Shown: piece by piece, positions 51,662-64,000 of the stretch
Position numbering within the stretch: the first letter of the stretch is position 1
Layout of the letters: every line of letters begins with the position of its first letter
Assembly: GCA_024811115.1 (NCBI GenBank)
Contig: JAKOGH010000446.1
Location: forward strand, 1-64,000
Length of the DNA stretch: 64,000 nt
Reading direction: 5' to 3'
Source of the DNA: Terana coerulea
Taxonomy: Eukaryota; Basidiomycota; Agaricomycetes; Polyporales; Phanerochaetaceae
Program-made: the position numbers and the translations under genes
The notes under the pieces: generated by a model
What the model was told of the DNA's origin: nothing
Database searches by the model: none
What the model saw: the letters and a program-made list of their open reading frames with translations, nothing else

Positions 51662-53980
51662 GTCTTCCCCACCGCCTCAGCCGTCCCCAGCTCACCCGCT
51701 GGGTGAAACCAGGGCATAAACCGCAACCGCACGAGTTCTACTGGCCCCTGCTCCATCGACGCCGCCCTAGTGCCCGAAGGCTTCGGGGGCGCCGCCACGC
51801 CTTCCAGTGGTCCGTCATTCTTCACTTTATACTCCCGCGAGAGGAGACGAGGGCGTATTAGGTGCGACGGAGCCGCGCGCCACCTGGGTGTACGAAGCTT
51901 GCATGGGCCCGTTCTATGCCTCCTCGTGCACAGCACACGTCCCGACTTGGATGACTGCTCACCAACTCCGAGCTCCCCTGCGTTCCGTCCGCACTGTCTT
52001 CCTGTGTGTGGAGGAATCCGCCGACGCCCCCACCGATCTCGCAAACAGCCACGTCGGCCCCAACCGCCAGACGTCTGCACGCCAGAACACGTCCTCAACC
52101 GCCTCGAAGGGAGCGCGCCTGCTAAGCAACAACGTGCTTTCGGAGGATTACGCGCAAACCGACTGATGCACTCGAGACGAATCTCTGTTGTGGCGGCCCG
52201 TGGGTGCCACAACTACATCATGAGCGCGGTTTGGGAATCGACCTTGGGCACGCAGCACCGCACAGGGCGTCCAAGCGAGGGGAAGACGGCTCGGGCGACA
52301 TCGTTCTGGTAGTCTTCGCGGAACCGACGTGCGTTGGAGAAGGTAGGCAGAGGGATTCCCGTCGGCGGTGGAAGAACAGGCGTAAGGTCAACAGGGTCGC
52401 TCAAGGAGCCAGGTCTTCGCGGCCAGTCGAGAACGAAGACGCAGCGTGGACACCACCAAAAACGACGCAGAGGCCCAGGTCGGCGCAGACGCGCGCCCAA
52501 CGCGTCGCATACGCCACAAAGAGAAGTCGGGATAATCCGTGCAGGAAGGACGTGGAAGCCAGTCTACTACCACGCAGCGGGCCGAGCGCGGCCTGCCTAC
52601 CTGTGCTGGAAGGGCAAGAAATCGGGGGTTGCGCTGCGTCTCTTCGGGCAACAGCTGTCAGGCCAATGTTTTAAGGTACGACGTACCTGCGCCTTGTGGT
52701 CCACACCTTTCCTCCTCTTCCTGTTTCGCCTGCCTGTACGTGCCCATTATGTCTCCCCACAAACCACGGCCCTCCATTTGGCCCACACCGTGCCCATGCC
52801 GTGTAGCCATGCAGATTTAGCTGCGCATGCCAGCGCTTCCAGGCTCCCTTCTCCGTCTTTCGCGCCGTATGCTCCGGAAACTGGAGCGGCGACGACAGAG
52901 CGGAGTAGCCTGCGGCGAGCAGAATGCAATGCGAAAACGTCGCCGGGGTTGAGTTTAGGCCTGGTGCCGACTCGGGATGGGGAGGCACTTAGTGCCCCGG
53001 GCTGCAGCCCACGTTTCTGTGGGGGCTTGTCTTTGCGCAGTGGTTTCCCAGAGCGGGGACGCCGGAGGTGTGTTGCGAGCTCTGCGGGGAACGGGGTGAG
53101 AAGTCGATGAGAGGACATGAATCAGGAGGGGAGCAGCGTTGGGTAATAAGGCATTGTAAAAGCCTGTGCGTAGTCCATCTCCGTGTCTTGGGTGTCTAAA
53201 TCATGCATACAGACTGTACGTATCTTGCTCGCTCGCAAAGGGCGTGTCATAAAGTTACCGCGACGCGTCTCTGGTGAATGGACCCAGCACCACATTGCTC
53301 CGGCCACCGCTGGACCTCGTGCGTTCCGACACAGCCTTTCCTCTCGAGGGTGCAAGACACCCATGCCGCGAAGACGTGAGTCTTCTGTATGTGGCACAGG
53401 TTTGTCAAACAGACCAGAGCGGGGTCCCGAGGCCGTGCTAGCAGAGGTCTGTGTGTGTGATGGAGGAGCGCAGTGGTTGAATGCCAGGACCAGACACTTT
53501 CCGGAGACGCGATAGAGACACGCTCTTGGCGAGGTCATCACAAGCAAGGGCGTCCACATGCACGAGACACGCCATGACACGAAACGCGTCGCCAGATTCA
53601 CGTCCTCGCAATCCACCGCCTTCCAAATGCTCGAGGCGCAGAGCAAGACGCGACCGCTGCTCGAGCCGATGCAGCACACTTCTGGACGTCGCCAACAAGA
53701 GAATGCGAAACGCGGGCTGAGCCAGTTTGCAATTAGGGTTAGGTCGCACCCCTGGTTCAAGGGTGAGCACAAGTTGGCTGGGAACGGCGGACACGGCGCA
53801 GATGGAGGCGGGTTGGGATAGAGACTGGGGACCTGGAGCGTTGAAGGCCATCGGCAGGGCGAAGGGAAGATGAGTGGTGGGGGTGGTAACAGAGAGAGCG
53901 ATTCAACTTGGACGCGTCGCGTTAAGGGCACTTTGCAAATATGAGCGGGATATATATTGTACGTAAAGGCTCCCTTCCGA
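51662..53980. other. Region without supported gene
   Basis: About 2.3 kb. Long open frames exist (plus 52334-53110; minus 53122-53994), but their amino-acid content (Arg/Pro/Ser/Cys-rich), lack of any family motif and overlapping open frames on both strands argue against genes. Presumably non-coding or decayed sequence. Confidence 0.35.
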
Positions 53981-54062
53981 GGCGCTATAGCCAAGTGGTT
54001 AAGGCGATTGATTAGAAATCAATTCCCGTTTCGGGGCGCAGGTTCGAGTCCTGCTGGCGTCG
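53981..54062 (+). tRNA. tRNA-Ser (anticodon AGA)
   Basis: Class II cloverleaf: acceptor stem GGCGCTA/TGGCGTC with two G-U pairs, D-arm with the A box tagccaagtggttaagg, anticodon stem-loop gattgattagaaatcaat with AGA, a long variable arm cccgtttcgggg, and T-arm with B box ggttcgagtcc. No intron. The minus-strand ORF across it is therefore not a gene. Confidence 0.92.
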
Positions 54063-54966
54063 TGTGCTCATCGCTTGGATGATTTTTGAATGCACTTGTC
54101 GATTTGAATTTTGAGTTTTGTCATAGATGATAGTATTTATTCACTTAAGGGGGATCGGGGGATTCAAGATTCGCAGTAGGGATCTACAGTGAAATAGAGA
54201 CGTGATCCACAGCTTTTACAATCAAAAGCTTTATCCTGCAAAATCTGAGAGAATGAACGGTCCGGAATCCCCGATCGCGAATGATCTGCGCCACCACATC
54301 TCCTTATCTGTAACTTCGATGCCGTCGGCACGCCACAACATCGAACAGCGCCGTTGCACTGCTAGGAAAGAGGACACTGGCTCGCGGAGTACTGATTAAT
54401 AGAGGAGTGAGTCTAGTAAGCACGATTGAGATGTCAATACTTCACGCGCTAACTGCACTTTTCCTACCAGCAACTAGGTCATAGGCTGAGGCCCGAGTCT
54501 CCCGCATCGAAAACAATCGTCAAAATTTTGGTCCGAAACGCTGAAAAGTACGCTCGCTGTTCAGCAGTAGCAAAGCTTGACCGATCAAGGCGCAATTACT
54601 CAATTCTCGGATGGATGCGGAGAACTGGCATCCGACAAGGCAGAAGTCATGACCCAATTCCATGGGTCGTGTACTCGGCACTCATCGCCGCCAGAACCCC
54701 CACAGCACGCGCATACTCGTATGCGGGACCCGAAATTGTGGAAGCTTCGGGTGCTGACATAGTACTGGGTCCTCGACCTCGCGGTAGTACCGGCTTCGCG
54801 AGGCTGACAAGCCCCTGAGTGAAGAGTGACTGCCATGACTTCGTCAGCCTCCAGAGGTATAAAACCCTCTCGACTCCGCTCATTCTTTCTTCAGAGCATC
54901 TCTACACCCCACACCCCACCCACACCCCACCCACACCCACACCCCCACACACATATCTTAGTCACC
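54063..54966. promoter_or_regulatory. Intergenic region and promoter of small-protein gene C
   Basis: About 900 bp without a supported gene. TATAAAA at 54858-54864, followed by a CACACCC-rich leader to the ATG at 54967, matches the layout of members A and B. Confidence 0.45.
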
Positions 54967-55305
54967 ATGTCCTCCAACATGCGCACCATCCGCATCGTCA
55001 GCGCCCTCCCCAGCCGGCTGGGCCCCGGCTGCGAGCTCATCGACCTCGCCGCCGCGGCGCAGGACGACCACATCAAGTACCGCTCCTTCGAACGCCACCT
55101 CAGGGAGGCCGCTCCCAAGCCCGCCCCGCCCCGTTTCGCCGCCCGCGAGATCACCGCACCCGTGACGCTGGTACCCCTCCTGTCCTCATACCTCATCCCG
55201 CTCGACATGGCGCGCGCGCGCCATGACATCAGATACCGACAGGAGGGCTTCGAGATGGAGGAGGCGAGGAGGCATTCGCTGGCGATGCGCAGGAACATGT
55301 TCTGA
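54967..55305 (+). CDS. Small unknown protein, family member C
   Basis: Intronless, 112 aa. It starts MSSNMRTIRIVSALPSRLGP and carries the family block SYLIPLDMARARHDIRYRQE followed by GFEMEEARRHSLAMRRNMF. It lacks the long Ser/Thr stretch of members A and B but keeps similar length before the block. It lies outside the duplicated segment, so it is an older paralogue. Promoter layout (TATAAAA, CACACCC leader) is like the others. Function unknown. Confidence 0.65.
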   Translation: MSSNMRTIRIVSALPSRLGPGCELIDLAAAAQDDHIKYRSFERHLREAAPKPAPPRFAAREITAPVTLVPLLSSYLIPLDMARARHDIRYRQEGFEMEEARRHSLAMRRNMF

Positions 55306-56324
55306 GCTGCCGGACAGCTCAGGCGTATGCCCCGGAGGCATTGGAGGCTCTCAGCCGAGCTGAGAGAGAGGCCGACGAGTCCGCTGAAACTTGGTGTGCG
55401 CAGCCAAGGGGATGCTTCTCGTCGGTCGTGGGGGTGTCCACCGCGTCGCGGGCGACGCAACACGGGCCGGCCCCGTCGGAGAAGGATGGAGAAGTGCGAA
55501 TGTCCGGTTGGAGAAGAATGGAGTGGTCTGAGGGTCTTGGATTCGGACGGTCACTGTAGATACCTAGACGGACTGGCTGTAGTTGTAGCAGCACCATCCC
55601 TGTAGCCCATCGGGGCAACTAACCTTTACTTAGGTTGGCCGACCACCCCCACCCCCACCCCCACCCCCCATCAGGACACCAGGTATTCTCGGCGCAGGTG
55701 GGACGGAGGCCTGGCCCGCCACCTAGCATCTGCCACCCGAGATATAGTCCCACATAATCTCTCATCGTAACTGCGCTGAACACCTTTTTGCACCCCGAGT
55801 ATTAGGTATCCGAGAGGACCGTGGGCGGGGTCCTGGCCCGGCCCCGCTCGCAGACGGTCAGCGGTGCCAAAGGATGCGAGCTGTGAGCACTTAGTCTTCT
55901 GATTCCAATCTACCATCCGCTAACTAGTGTTGGATTACAGGGCCCCTCGTGTCTTAGGGACCGTCCCGAGGGAGGGACGACCGCGCTGGTCAGCTCTTCG
56001 ACGAGGCTGACCCTGGCGCGGTTGTCCTGGCGCAGACCTTTCCGTGGTCCTCGGGATAAGTACTCGTCGAGTTCACCTCGACGAGGAAACCAACATGCGC
56101 TTCATTACTGTCGGCTCTCTTCCACTGCGACTCAGCTTATTTTGTAACCGTCCTTGACTCGATAATGCATACTGCTTATCGTCCTGCACCTTAATGAATC
56201 CCAATGTGTGAGCGAAGATGAGAGGTAAACTATGATATCCGGTATTCCGATTCAATAAGCATATTACGTGTAGATTACATGATCCAAATGACCCACTGAT
56301 GACAACAACGAAAGCTACAGGGCA
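55306..56324. other. Intergenic region with C-rich microsatellite
   Basis: About 1 kb with no supported gene. It includes a (CCCCCA)n microsatellite at about 55642-55670 and a perfect 9-bp inverted repeat at 56063-56085. Confidence 0.45.
56063..56085. repeat. Perfect inverted repeat near the myosin 3' end
   Basis: CTCGTCGAG, loop TTCAC, CTCGACGAG. It lies about 240 bp beyond the myosin stop; whether it acts in RNA is unknown. Confidence 0.5.
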
Positions 56325-59300
56325 CTATGCTACCAGAGCAGCCAACCTCCGGAGGTGTGGCACATTCAGGTACGCAGGCACATAAGTCTCTAAACCGGAA
56401 ACATCTCTCGGCAGTGGCAGTTCGTACGGTCCGACTTCCTCCGTTTCTGGTGGAAGGAGCAGGTGGTCGTTGCGGTCGTTAGCGTTGACGCGGGATGCGA
56501 CCACACGCAGGATCTCGGGGGAGATGGGGGTCTAAGTGGACAGGTAATGAGTAGGCATCCAACATGCTGAAGGCAGATGCACGTACCTCATAATCCGCAA
56601 CGTAGTAGTTCGTGCACATGCGTTGTATCTGCGTAGGCGTCAACATCCAGCAAACGTCGTAGATGATCTCTATGTCTGCGGGTGTAGACTGAATGGGCTG
56701 TCAGTCAGGCGTGCGATTGTACAACGGCCAGAGGATACCGACCTTCTTGAGCTGTAGCAACTTGGTGGCCTGCATCAAGTGCTCAAGCTGAAGAGTTCCT
56801 TCTGGCATGTCGTGAGACTTGCACCACTCCTCTATCCGCGTGATGTTGTACTGTATTTGCATCGCTAGGAGAGGCTCAGATGACCGCTTAATCTAGTATA
56901 ATCAATGACATACCTCGTTTCCATGAACAGAAGTTGCGTCGCATGAGTAGGTCGTTAAAGCTCGTGACACCGATTAACTTGAGAAGCTCGGTGGTGACCT
57001 GCTGGACGACGGACTCCTCCATGTAGTAGCTCTTGAGACTACGGAAGACCTTGTTCAACAGGTTGAGGATGTCGTCCATGCTAAACGCCGGCTGCGCGTT
57101 GGAGTTCATGAGGCGGTTGAAGAAACGCCCGCCACCCTCGGTGGTGGTGAAGCCTGGTAATGACTGGCTCTCGATGAGGGCAGGAATGACCATCTTCTGC
57201 AGCCGCTTCTTGGTCTCGAGCATCCAGGTGTGGTAGATGTTGTACTCGAGACTGTCGAGGTCGTGTTTGACGACAGAGACGAGACGCTCGTAATCGCCCC
57301 ACTCGAAGGGACGCACGGCGTTTTCCTCGCCCGGACCGATGCCCTGGAGCATGTCACTCTCGGCGATGCAGATGAAGGAGAGCATCTCGTGGACGTTGGA
57401 TAGCCAGAAGATGCCCGGCACAATGGCATCCTCTCCGCTAAACGACTGTGAAACACTGGGTTAGCAAAGAGGGTGAATATAGGGTGAGGAATCACGCACC
57501 ATGACGTGGCTCTGGATAGTCTGCATGACGTTCGCCAAGAACCGTTCGCTCTCTTGAATGAGGCCATACTTCCACATTTCGTTGGTGACCAAGCTGATGA
57601 GGTTGGCTGGGAAGAGGATCTCCTTCACAACAGGAGGGTTGGTGGGGTTGGGAGCGGGGATCTTCATGCCACGAATCAGGCCATCCAGAACATCCTCGTC
57701 GAGGTGCTTGATGTCTTGCATGAGCCTGATCTTCTCCTCCGCAGGGTCATCGTATATGTCCGACAGCCCATTCTGACCCCTGAAGCGAGGAACGCTGTCT
57801 TCCGCATTGTAAGCGACGGATACTGCGCGCGGGTTGGACGCCTGGGTCTTCTTCGCGAGCATCATGAGCTCGTCCGCCGAGGAACGGTTATCCGACGGGC
57901 TGATGGCGTACACGCCCGCTGAACTGTGACGGCGCTGGTGGCCGCGGCCGTTCGTGGCAGCCACGCCGTTCGCAGCGTTCGCGGCGGCGTTCGGCGGATC
58001 AGCCAAGCGCAGGTTAGGTGCAAAGGTGGGAGAGGTGGGCTGCTCGAGACGCGCCCCGCGACTGGTGAGGGCATTTAGCGCGTTGGCGCGGTTGAGCTGT
58101 TCGCGAAGGCTGCTGACCTCGCTCTTCAGAGTGAGGATCACGGAGCTGTCTTCTGGGTTGCGTACGGGCACCGCGTCGATCGCCTTCTGTTGAGCATCGA
58201 GCTGAGTGGCTTGTCGAATGATGTCGTTCGTCAACTTGGTAATCGCCTCCTCCTTCTCCGTCGCCTTCGCAAGAGCCTCCTCCAGACGTTTCTCGATATC
58301 CGCCTTCTTCAAGAGCAGCTCGTCGCGCTGAGCAATCTCGAGCCGGGCTTCGGCGAGGCTGCCTTGCAAAAGCTTGGCACGAGAGTCGGCCTCTTCGTGA
58401 CGAGACACCATGTTCTGCAGCTGCTGCTCGATCAGCTTGAGTTGACTCTCGAGACCCCTCTTCTCCTTCGTGCGCTCCTGCAATGACTGGGTGAGCTCGA
58501 CGACCTTGTTCTCCAGCGTGTACGAGATCTCCTTGAACTTCGAGACGGATCGGGCCTCGGCCTTAAGCGCCTTGAGCTCTTTGCGAGCCAAACGACGACG
58601 AAGACAGGACTGCATCCAGACGACATGCTTGACATCGGAATGGAAGGCTCTTCGCGTGAGACTGGTCATGATATATATGAGAGCGAGAAACCATCGTGAG
58701 ATGCTAGCCACTTACAGTCCACGGAGCAAGCTCTGCAAGCTTGTGACCGCATGTGTTTTACGCGAATCTTTGTACCCGCGGCGAGCTTGGGCACCACGTA
58801 CACCTACACGAACAATGAGATAATGCGATGTGGAGAACGTGATTTGTACGCACGGCTCTGGAACTTGACGATTGCATTGCGGACATCCAAGAAGCGATGC
58901 CTTTGAATGTATGTCCGCAAGGCCTTCTGAAGTCGTGTCGCGGCAGTCGTCCGCCGCACACCTTCGACAAACTTGCGCGCAAGAATCCCTCGCCACCAGG
59001 TCTGTATTTTGATCGTAGCCCTGCGCAGCTCTTGGTACTTCTTGACCGCCATCCGCCTCCGCATGTTCTTCTGTACCACTGTCACGAGAGAGTTCAACCG
59101 CCCGGACCGTAGCGATTCAAGGGCTGCAAGCATGCCAGCGCGGAAGAATATCTTCGTCAGACCAGACTGGTACTTGTCCGGGTCGTTGATGGTGCGTTCC
59201 AGAATCAGATTGCACAGCTGCTGCAGCTCCAGGTTCTGAGTCATAGGCTGCCACTCGGACGAGTGCACTAGCATGTAATATCTGTGTACGGTGATGAGAA

Positions 59301-61922
59301 TGCGTCGTTTAGTCATCATGAGGTCAAGCTCACCGTTCCGCAAACTCCTCGTATGTCCATCGAGTAGGATAGCCCGCACAGCTGATACGGATAGTCTCAA
59401 GTACACCGCAAGCCCGCAGTTGGGCGAGAACTTGAGCGGGTGTGAACTCCCAAGCCTTCTTCGCTTCGTTGGGCTTGATGCACCGGATGTAGTGGACGTT
59501 CGTCATTCCAAGGGTCTCCATCAAGTTGTGCAGGGAGGCTTTGAAGATCGACGCTTGTGTTGGTTTCTTCGCAACAGCTCCTGGACGTTTGGGACCAGAA
59601 GCAGCGCTGGACATGAGGGAAGTGCGACCAGGGTCGGGAATGAGCGACTGTCGTTTTGAAGTGGTGCTGTTAGTGTCGGAAACAGTAGGGGATGCAGGAG
59701 GGGCATCAGCAGGCTTCGTGGCGTTGAACGCTGCGTCGAGAACTTCCCTTCAGGAAAGCGTTTTTGGTGCTCAAGAGAAGAGTCATATGTTCATCAGGAA
59801 CTGTATCTCGGTTCTTCTCCAGGAAGCCTTCGACTTCATAGGTGACGTCCAAAGCATAGTGAGCAATAGTAAAAGCAGAGTTGCCGAAACGAGGCTTCTT
59901 GAACACGTCCTTGTTCTCAGGCTTGACTAGCTGGTTGTTGAGCTTCTGCAGGAATGACGGATCTGTACCGGAAGGAAGACGGGACTCTTCATCAAGCAAG
60001 GCCAGCACACCGAGTTTGCCTTCGATCACATCAATACACGGTTGGTTATCAGAGAAGTCGATGAAAGTCCAGTTGATCTTCTCGCGAACGTATTCTTCCT
60101 GTTCGAGCTTGAAGACGTGGGCATTGAACTGCAGCAAATGGTTGAGTATCGGTTAACCAATGCATCGGAGATGGCATACCTCCTGTTGCAACTTCTCGTT
60201 CGCGTAGTTGATACTGAACTGTTCAAATGAGTTCTAGAGAGAGCAAGGCATCAGATGCAAGCGCTGTAGATAACTGCGGAGCTGCGTACCTTCTTGAAGT
60301 GCTCGAAACCGTAGATATCCAAGACACCGATGAACATCTCGGCCTTGCTCTCGGCCTCGCCACCCTCGCCGGCCAAAGACTCGTTCACGATGGCGACAAG
60401 CCATTCGAAGAGACAGGCATATACGAACTTCGCCACGCTATCCCGAACAACTGTAGCCTGCGCAGCGTTGAGAGCCGTGACGATCTTTTCGGAGCGAGTC
60501 GTGATTTGTTTCTTGACAGTCCACTTCTTGAAATCCGCCAGGGGAACTCCAAGGAAACGTGTGGCAAGCTGCAAGGCTGGGTCCGCGTCGTCAATGTTGG
60601 AATCGTTGCGCACACCCGTGATCTTGATGTTACCGAGGTGGAGCAGGGAGGATAGAAGCCTGAACACTGCCCATTGCTTCTCGATGCCAATACCGATAGT
60701 AGACAAGGCCGTCTGCGTAGTCCTGAACTCTTCCGCGTCGTCGACTCCGTTTATAGGTGTCGAGGATGGTCCACCCTGCTTCAAGTATAGGAACTTGTTG
60801 ATGTCGGTGTCGAGTCCCAGATCTTCACGTTCCTTTCTGGGGGCACCAGCGCAGAGTTGGTAGAAGATGTGGTAATTCCGTTCTGTCAGCGGTTGGAAGA
60901 CGACGCGAGACCGCTCCAACAAGTATGTCCGAATGCGCGCGCCGACAATTTCTTGTTTGCCATCGAACAGAATCTGTCACGAATGTTCGCGTCAGTGATC
61001 TCCCTACATGTATCAATGCACGCACCTGGATGTATTTACCAAAACGTGATGAATTGTCGTTCCGGGTGGTCTTTGCGTTACCGAACGCCTCGAGCACAGG
61101 ATTGGTAGCCAGGATTTGGCGCTCGACTTCACTAGACTCGTCCAAAGAGTTCTTCGTCCTGCTTCTGCCTTCGGTATCTGCAGGGTTGACGGAGGCCAGA
61201 TATCTCATGATGAACTTGGCAGATTCGGTCTTTCCAGCACCACTAAATGAAGGTCAACTGCCGCCCACCGAAATATCTCAATCCACTTATACTCACCTTT
61301 CTCCGGATACGATGATGGTCTGACCAGTTCCGTCACGAAGCATGGCGGTGTATGCGTCCTCCGCAATGGCAAACAAATGTGGTTCCAGCTCTCCCCTCTT
61401 CCTTCCGCTGTATGCTTGAATGATTTCGGGGCCATAAAGAGTGACGCGTTGGAACGGGTTCATGGCAATGAGCACGATTCCACTGTAGGTGTAGATGCTA
61501 TGTTGGGCATAACGATTGCGAATGGTATGAAGGACTGTAATTCGGGTTTCAGGGGGTCATATTCAGTAGAATGAAGATAGTTCACGCACCTGAGGGTTCG
61601 TTAAGATGCGACAGCGTAGCCAAATCATCAGCAGTCTCCAGCAAGGGTGGGTTTCGTAAAGGTGGAAGATCCTCTCGACCATCCTTGATCTCTTTGACCG
61701 TAGTGTTAATGATAACTTCCTGTAAGAAAGATTTGAATTTCCGCGACCTCGTGAGCAATAAGCGTTGCACGCAGGACGTACCTTGCCGCGTTCGTCCTGA
61801 AATACGAGCTTGACCGTGTCGTCCGCGTTTCTGACAACTGAGGTAACTTCTCCGGAAATCCAGCTCAACTCCTTGTCGGGGAACCACACTTGGGTCCCCT
61901 TGCTGTATATGTTCTCCGCCAT
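56325..61922 (-). CDS. MYO2: Class V myosin heavy chain (one-base frame break)
   Basis: Exons 56325-56531, 56587-56688, 56743-56864, 56914-57445, 57500-58661, 58716-58803, 58854-59281, 59334-60128, 60180-60233, 60290-60973, 61026-61242, 61297-61534, 61590-61719 and 61782-61922, about 1,632 aa. Domains: SH3-like start ([20 protein letters not shown]), motor with P-loop [13 protein letters not shown], switch [15 protein letters not shown], switch [10 protein letters not shown] and actin-binding [12 protein letters not shown]; several IQ motifs ([26 protein letters not shown]); coiled coil; C-terminal dilute (DIL) domain ([40 protein letters not shown]). It moves vesicles along actin to hyphal tips. 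One surplus G at 59746-59748 breaks the frame before [15 protein letters not shown]; probably an assembly error. An open frame extends upstream of the chosen ATG. Confidence 0.95.
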
Positions 61923-62197
61923 GGCGGTAGTGAAGGACACACTGTCCCCAACTCTGCAGATGCCAGACGACCGCAAGCGTGGTGGTTCAATCCGGTATTG
62001 ATATCCCACGGTCGCGTGAGGCTGCGCTGAGACGCCCATTAGGAGACCCTTGTGCTGGACTTGGCTGAAGACTTGTTCCCAAACACCACCCACAGCCATT
62101 CATCGTGCATCCAACGATTACAATTGAGAGACAACAAGGGGATATACAATTCGGTGCTAGATGGCCTCGAGTTGAATCGAGTCTACGGTGTGAAAGT

Positions 62198-64000
62198 TCA
62201 CACAAAAATTGTTGAAAAATACCGCTGTATGCCTTCAGCATCCTTCACAACAGCACCGACGAACAAGTCCGGCCGAATTACGACAATATCCAACGCCTTT
62301 TCCTCCACAAGGTAGAATGTATGCAAATAATCGTCTTTGTCTTGAAGTAGCTTGACCTCAGGGACCGGCTCGGTATCTCGCTTTGCGACCAAGAAAGTCT
62401 GAATAGCGCCGTCGGGGTAGCGGCGGACAGCTTCCACCACCTGCTTCACATGCTCTTCTTGCCCGACTGGAGCGAATATCAGCACCGTGTGTTTCGTCGC
62501 CGTCAACAAATCGAACAAGGTGGTCGCCCTCCCGTCTAGTACGAGCCCCGGAGCGCCAGGTGCCCGATCGCCCGCGCGCAAGGACATTTGGCCTTCGTAC
62601 CCAGAGTACGCACGAGCGAGCGCGTCCTCGAGATCCAGCGCAGCGCCATCGCGCTCCTCGACAACGATGTCGCTGTACCGATAGTTGACGCCGTACTGTT
62701 CGAGCGCGTTGTTCCGCCAGCGCATCCACCCGGTCTTGTGGTCGACCTCCTCGTCATCTGCGTGGCGGTCCTCCAGACTTTCCTTGGGCTTGAGACGTGA
62801 GACCATGTGCGTGTACAGCTGGCTGGTTGCTGCAAGCATCTGGGTAACAACGGGCAAACGCTCGGTGTTGAATGACTCGAGGAGTGAAGGCAGCGCGAGT
62901 CCCTTCAGGACGGAAGCCAGTTTCCAGCAAAGGTTCGCCTACAGATATGCGTTAATAACCGCCTGTTCAACTGGTGGAAGAACATACGGCATCCATCACA
63001 CTGGTATTGATCCCCTGTCCGCCGGTGGAAGAATGTACACTGGAATATGTCAGGGATCAATTCCTGCGGATGTCCTGATTGGACTTACTGCGCCGCATCT
63101 GTCAGCAGAGTTAGAACGCTCGCTTTTATTTGAGGACGGGAAGGCAAACTGACCTCCAATGACAAAGACCCGTCCTTCATTGAACTTATTAATCATCCTC
63201 ATATTCGGTCTACACGGGGTCATAAGCATGAGATCGGTGGTTCAAACCAAAGCTGTCCTCACTTGTGGTACGCAAGAGAAGACCAGTTTTTGAATGTCAG
63301 ATCTGTGCGTCCAATCTCCGTTCGGATGAACCTCTCTGCTGCCTCTGGGCTGTTGAGATGTACAGTATCGTAATCCTGACCGGTGATACCCAAATGGAAT
63401 TGGTTTCCAATGCCTAGATAGCTCGGACGAACCAAGACGCTGTTGAAGATTCAGCGGGATGCACATCACAGAGCTTCATGATACATACGACCATTTTCCG
63501 GGAACTCCCCAGAGGTGCCACCACTATATCTAACGATCAGCCATCGTATGATGGAAAACTATATCGACTGACCGTATTTTCCAACCCGACAATTTCCACG
63601 TCGCCCCAGACTATTCCGTCCGCGTCCCGAGTTTCGCCAGCGAAAGTGAGCTGCAGTAACTTTCTCGTAACACCTTTGGCTCCGTCTGCGCCGATTACAT
63701 ATTGGCAAACCACTTCCTCACGCTCGCTGGCCGCCTGACCCTCCTGGTGTTTGGCAAGCGTAGCGACAACGTGGTCCTCCGACTGTTGGATATCAACTAG
63801 TCCGGTGGACAGCTCAACGCTGACGCCATAATGGGCGAGATGCTTCCTGTAGATATCCTCCAATATGTCTTGGGGGATACACTTGCCGTTACACTGCGCA
63901 TGTCAGCTTACTGCCTTCGTGGCATATACGAACGGACTTACAAACGGGCGATCCGGCCATTCCTTGCGTGTCTTGAACAGATGCCATTCCTTGGTGACCT
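62198..64000 (-). CDS. PHBH-fold FAD monooxygenase with thioredoxin-like C-terminus (5' end outside window)
   Basis: Exons 62198-62938, 62988-63039, 63089-63098, 63154-63209, 63263-63439, 63492-63523, 63573-63893 and 63942 to beyond 64000, all in phase. The visible part holds YVIGADGAKGVTRKLL (the DG motif), WHLWGVPGK, the RPSYLGIGNQFHLGITGQDY stretch, the second FAD motif GRVFVIGDAAHVHSSTGGQG with NTSVMDA, and a C-terminal thioredoxin-like domain (RAGDRAPGAPGLVL, TVLIFAPVGQEEHVKQVVEA, LDIVVIRPDLFVGAVV). This is the phenol-hydroxylase-like group of aromatic flavin monooxygenases; the N-terminal GxGxxG is outside the window. Odd: a 10-nt microexon (63089-63098) encodes part of GDAAH. Substrate unknown. 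Confidence 0.85.

Noticed and set aside
52334..53110. 258-codon plus-strand ORF
   Set aside because: Arg/Pro/Ser-rich with no conserved motif or splice context.
53122..53994. 290-codon minus-strand ORF
   Set aside because: No recognisable domain, odd composition, and competing open frames on the other strand; it ends against the tRNA-Ser gene.
55642..55670. CRISPR-like or telomeric repeat
   Set aside because: A simple (CCCCCA)n microsatellite of about 29 bp with no spacers, internal to the contig.

Overview
The window is nuclear DNA of a filamentous basidiomycete, most likely an agaricomycete and plausibly a white-rot polypore. The signs are dense genes cut by many 46-60 nt GT-AG introns, overall GC-rich coding sequence, and basidiomycete-type gene content. 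That content includes an intradiol ring-cleavage dioxygenase, a decayed aldos-2-ulose (pyranosone) dehydratase, class V myosin, and expanded protein families that I recognise from polypores but that have no assigned function. No bacterial operons, CRISPR arrays or phage genes are present.

Left part (1-18 kb): compact housekeeping region. In order it holds the 3' end of a probable Zn2Cys6-type transcription factor, NUP37, a 64-codon membrane ORF 6 nt upstream of UMP/CMP kinase, a diacylglycerol/sphingoid-type lipid kinase, a NIT2-type omega-amidase, an intradiol dioxygenase, an AN1 zinc-finger protein (ZFAND1/CUZ1 type), VPS2 (ESCRT-III), COG4 and a DHX35-type DEAH helicase. Several pairs are divergent across 90-235 bp (NUP37/64-codon ORF, ZFAND1/VPS2, COG4/DHX35, CDC5/YJU2), which suggests shared promoters.

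Middle (18-38 kb): two tandem paralogues of an uncharacterised protein, one with a 1.39 kb DNA transposon in its intron, and a truncated third copy near 27.4 kb. Then come a heavily broken PA-clan peptidase-like pseudogene, a single-pass membrane protein, MIC19, the splicing factors CDC5 and YJU2 (divergent, both NineTeen Complex related), a PhoD-like phosphatase and the peroxisomal AAA ATPase PEX6.

Accessory island (38.3-56 kb): two copies of a ~2.1 kb direct duplication, each carrying a member of a small unknown protein family. They flank a pyranosone dehydratase pseudogene interrupted by a hAT-like element with an 8-bp target duplication, a solo LTR, an AT-rich block, a tRNA-derived SINE-like head and a GC-rich tandem repeat. 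A third family member and a tRNA-Ser(AGA) follow.

Right end (56-64 kb): a complete class V myosin gene and the 3' part of a PHBH-fold FAD monooxygenase.

Exon boundaries were set by hand from splice signals, reading phase and protein-family conservation. Several conserved genes (lipid kinase, DHX35, CDC5, YJU2, PhoD-like, PEX6, myosin V) need a one- or two-base correction, nearly always in a homopolymer or simple repeat, to stay in frame. I read these as assembly indels, unlike the pseudogenes, which also carry nonsense codons.
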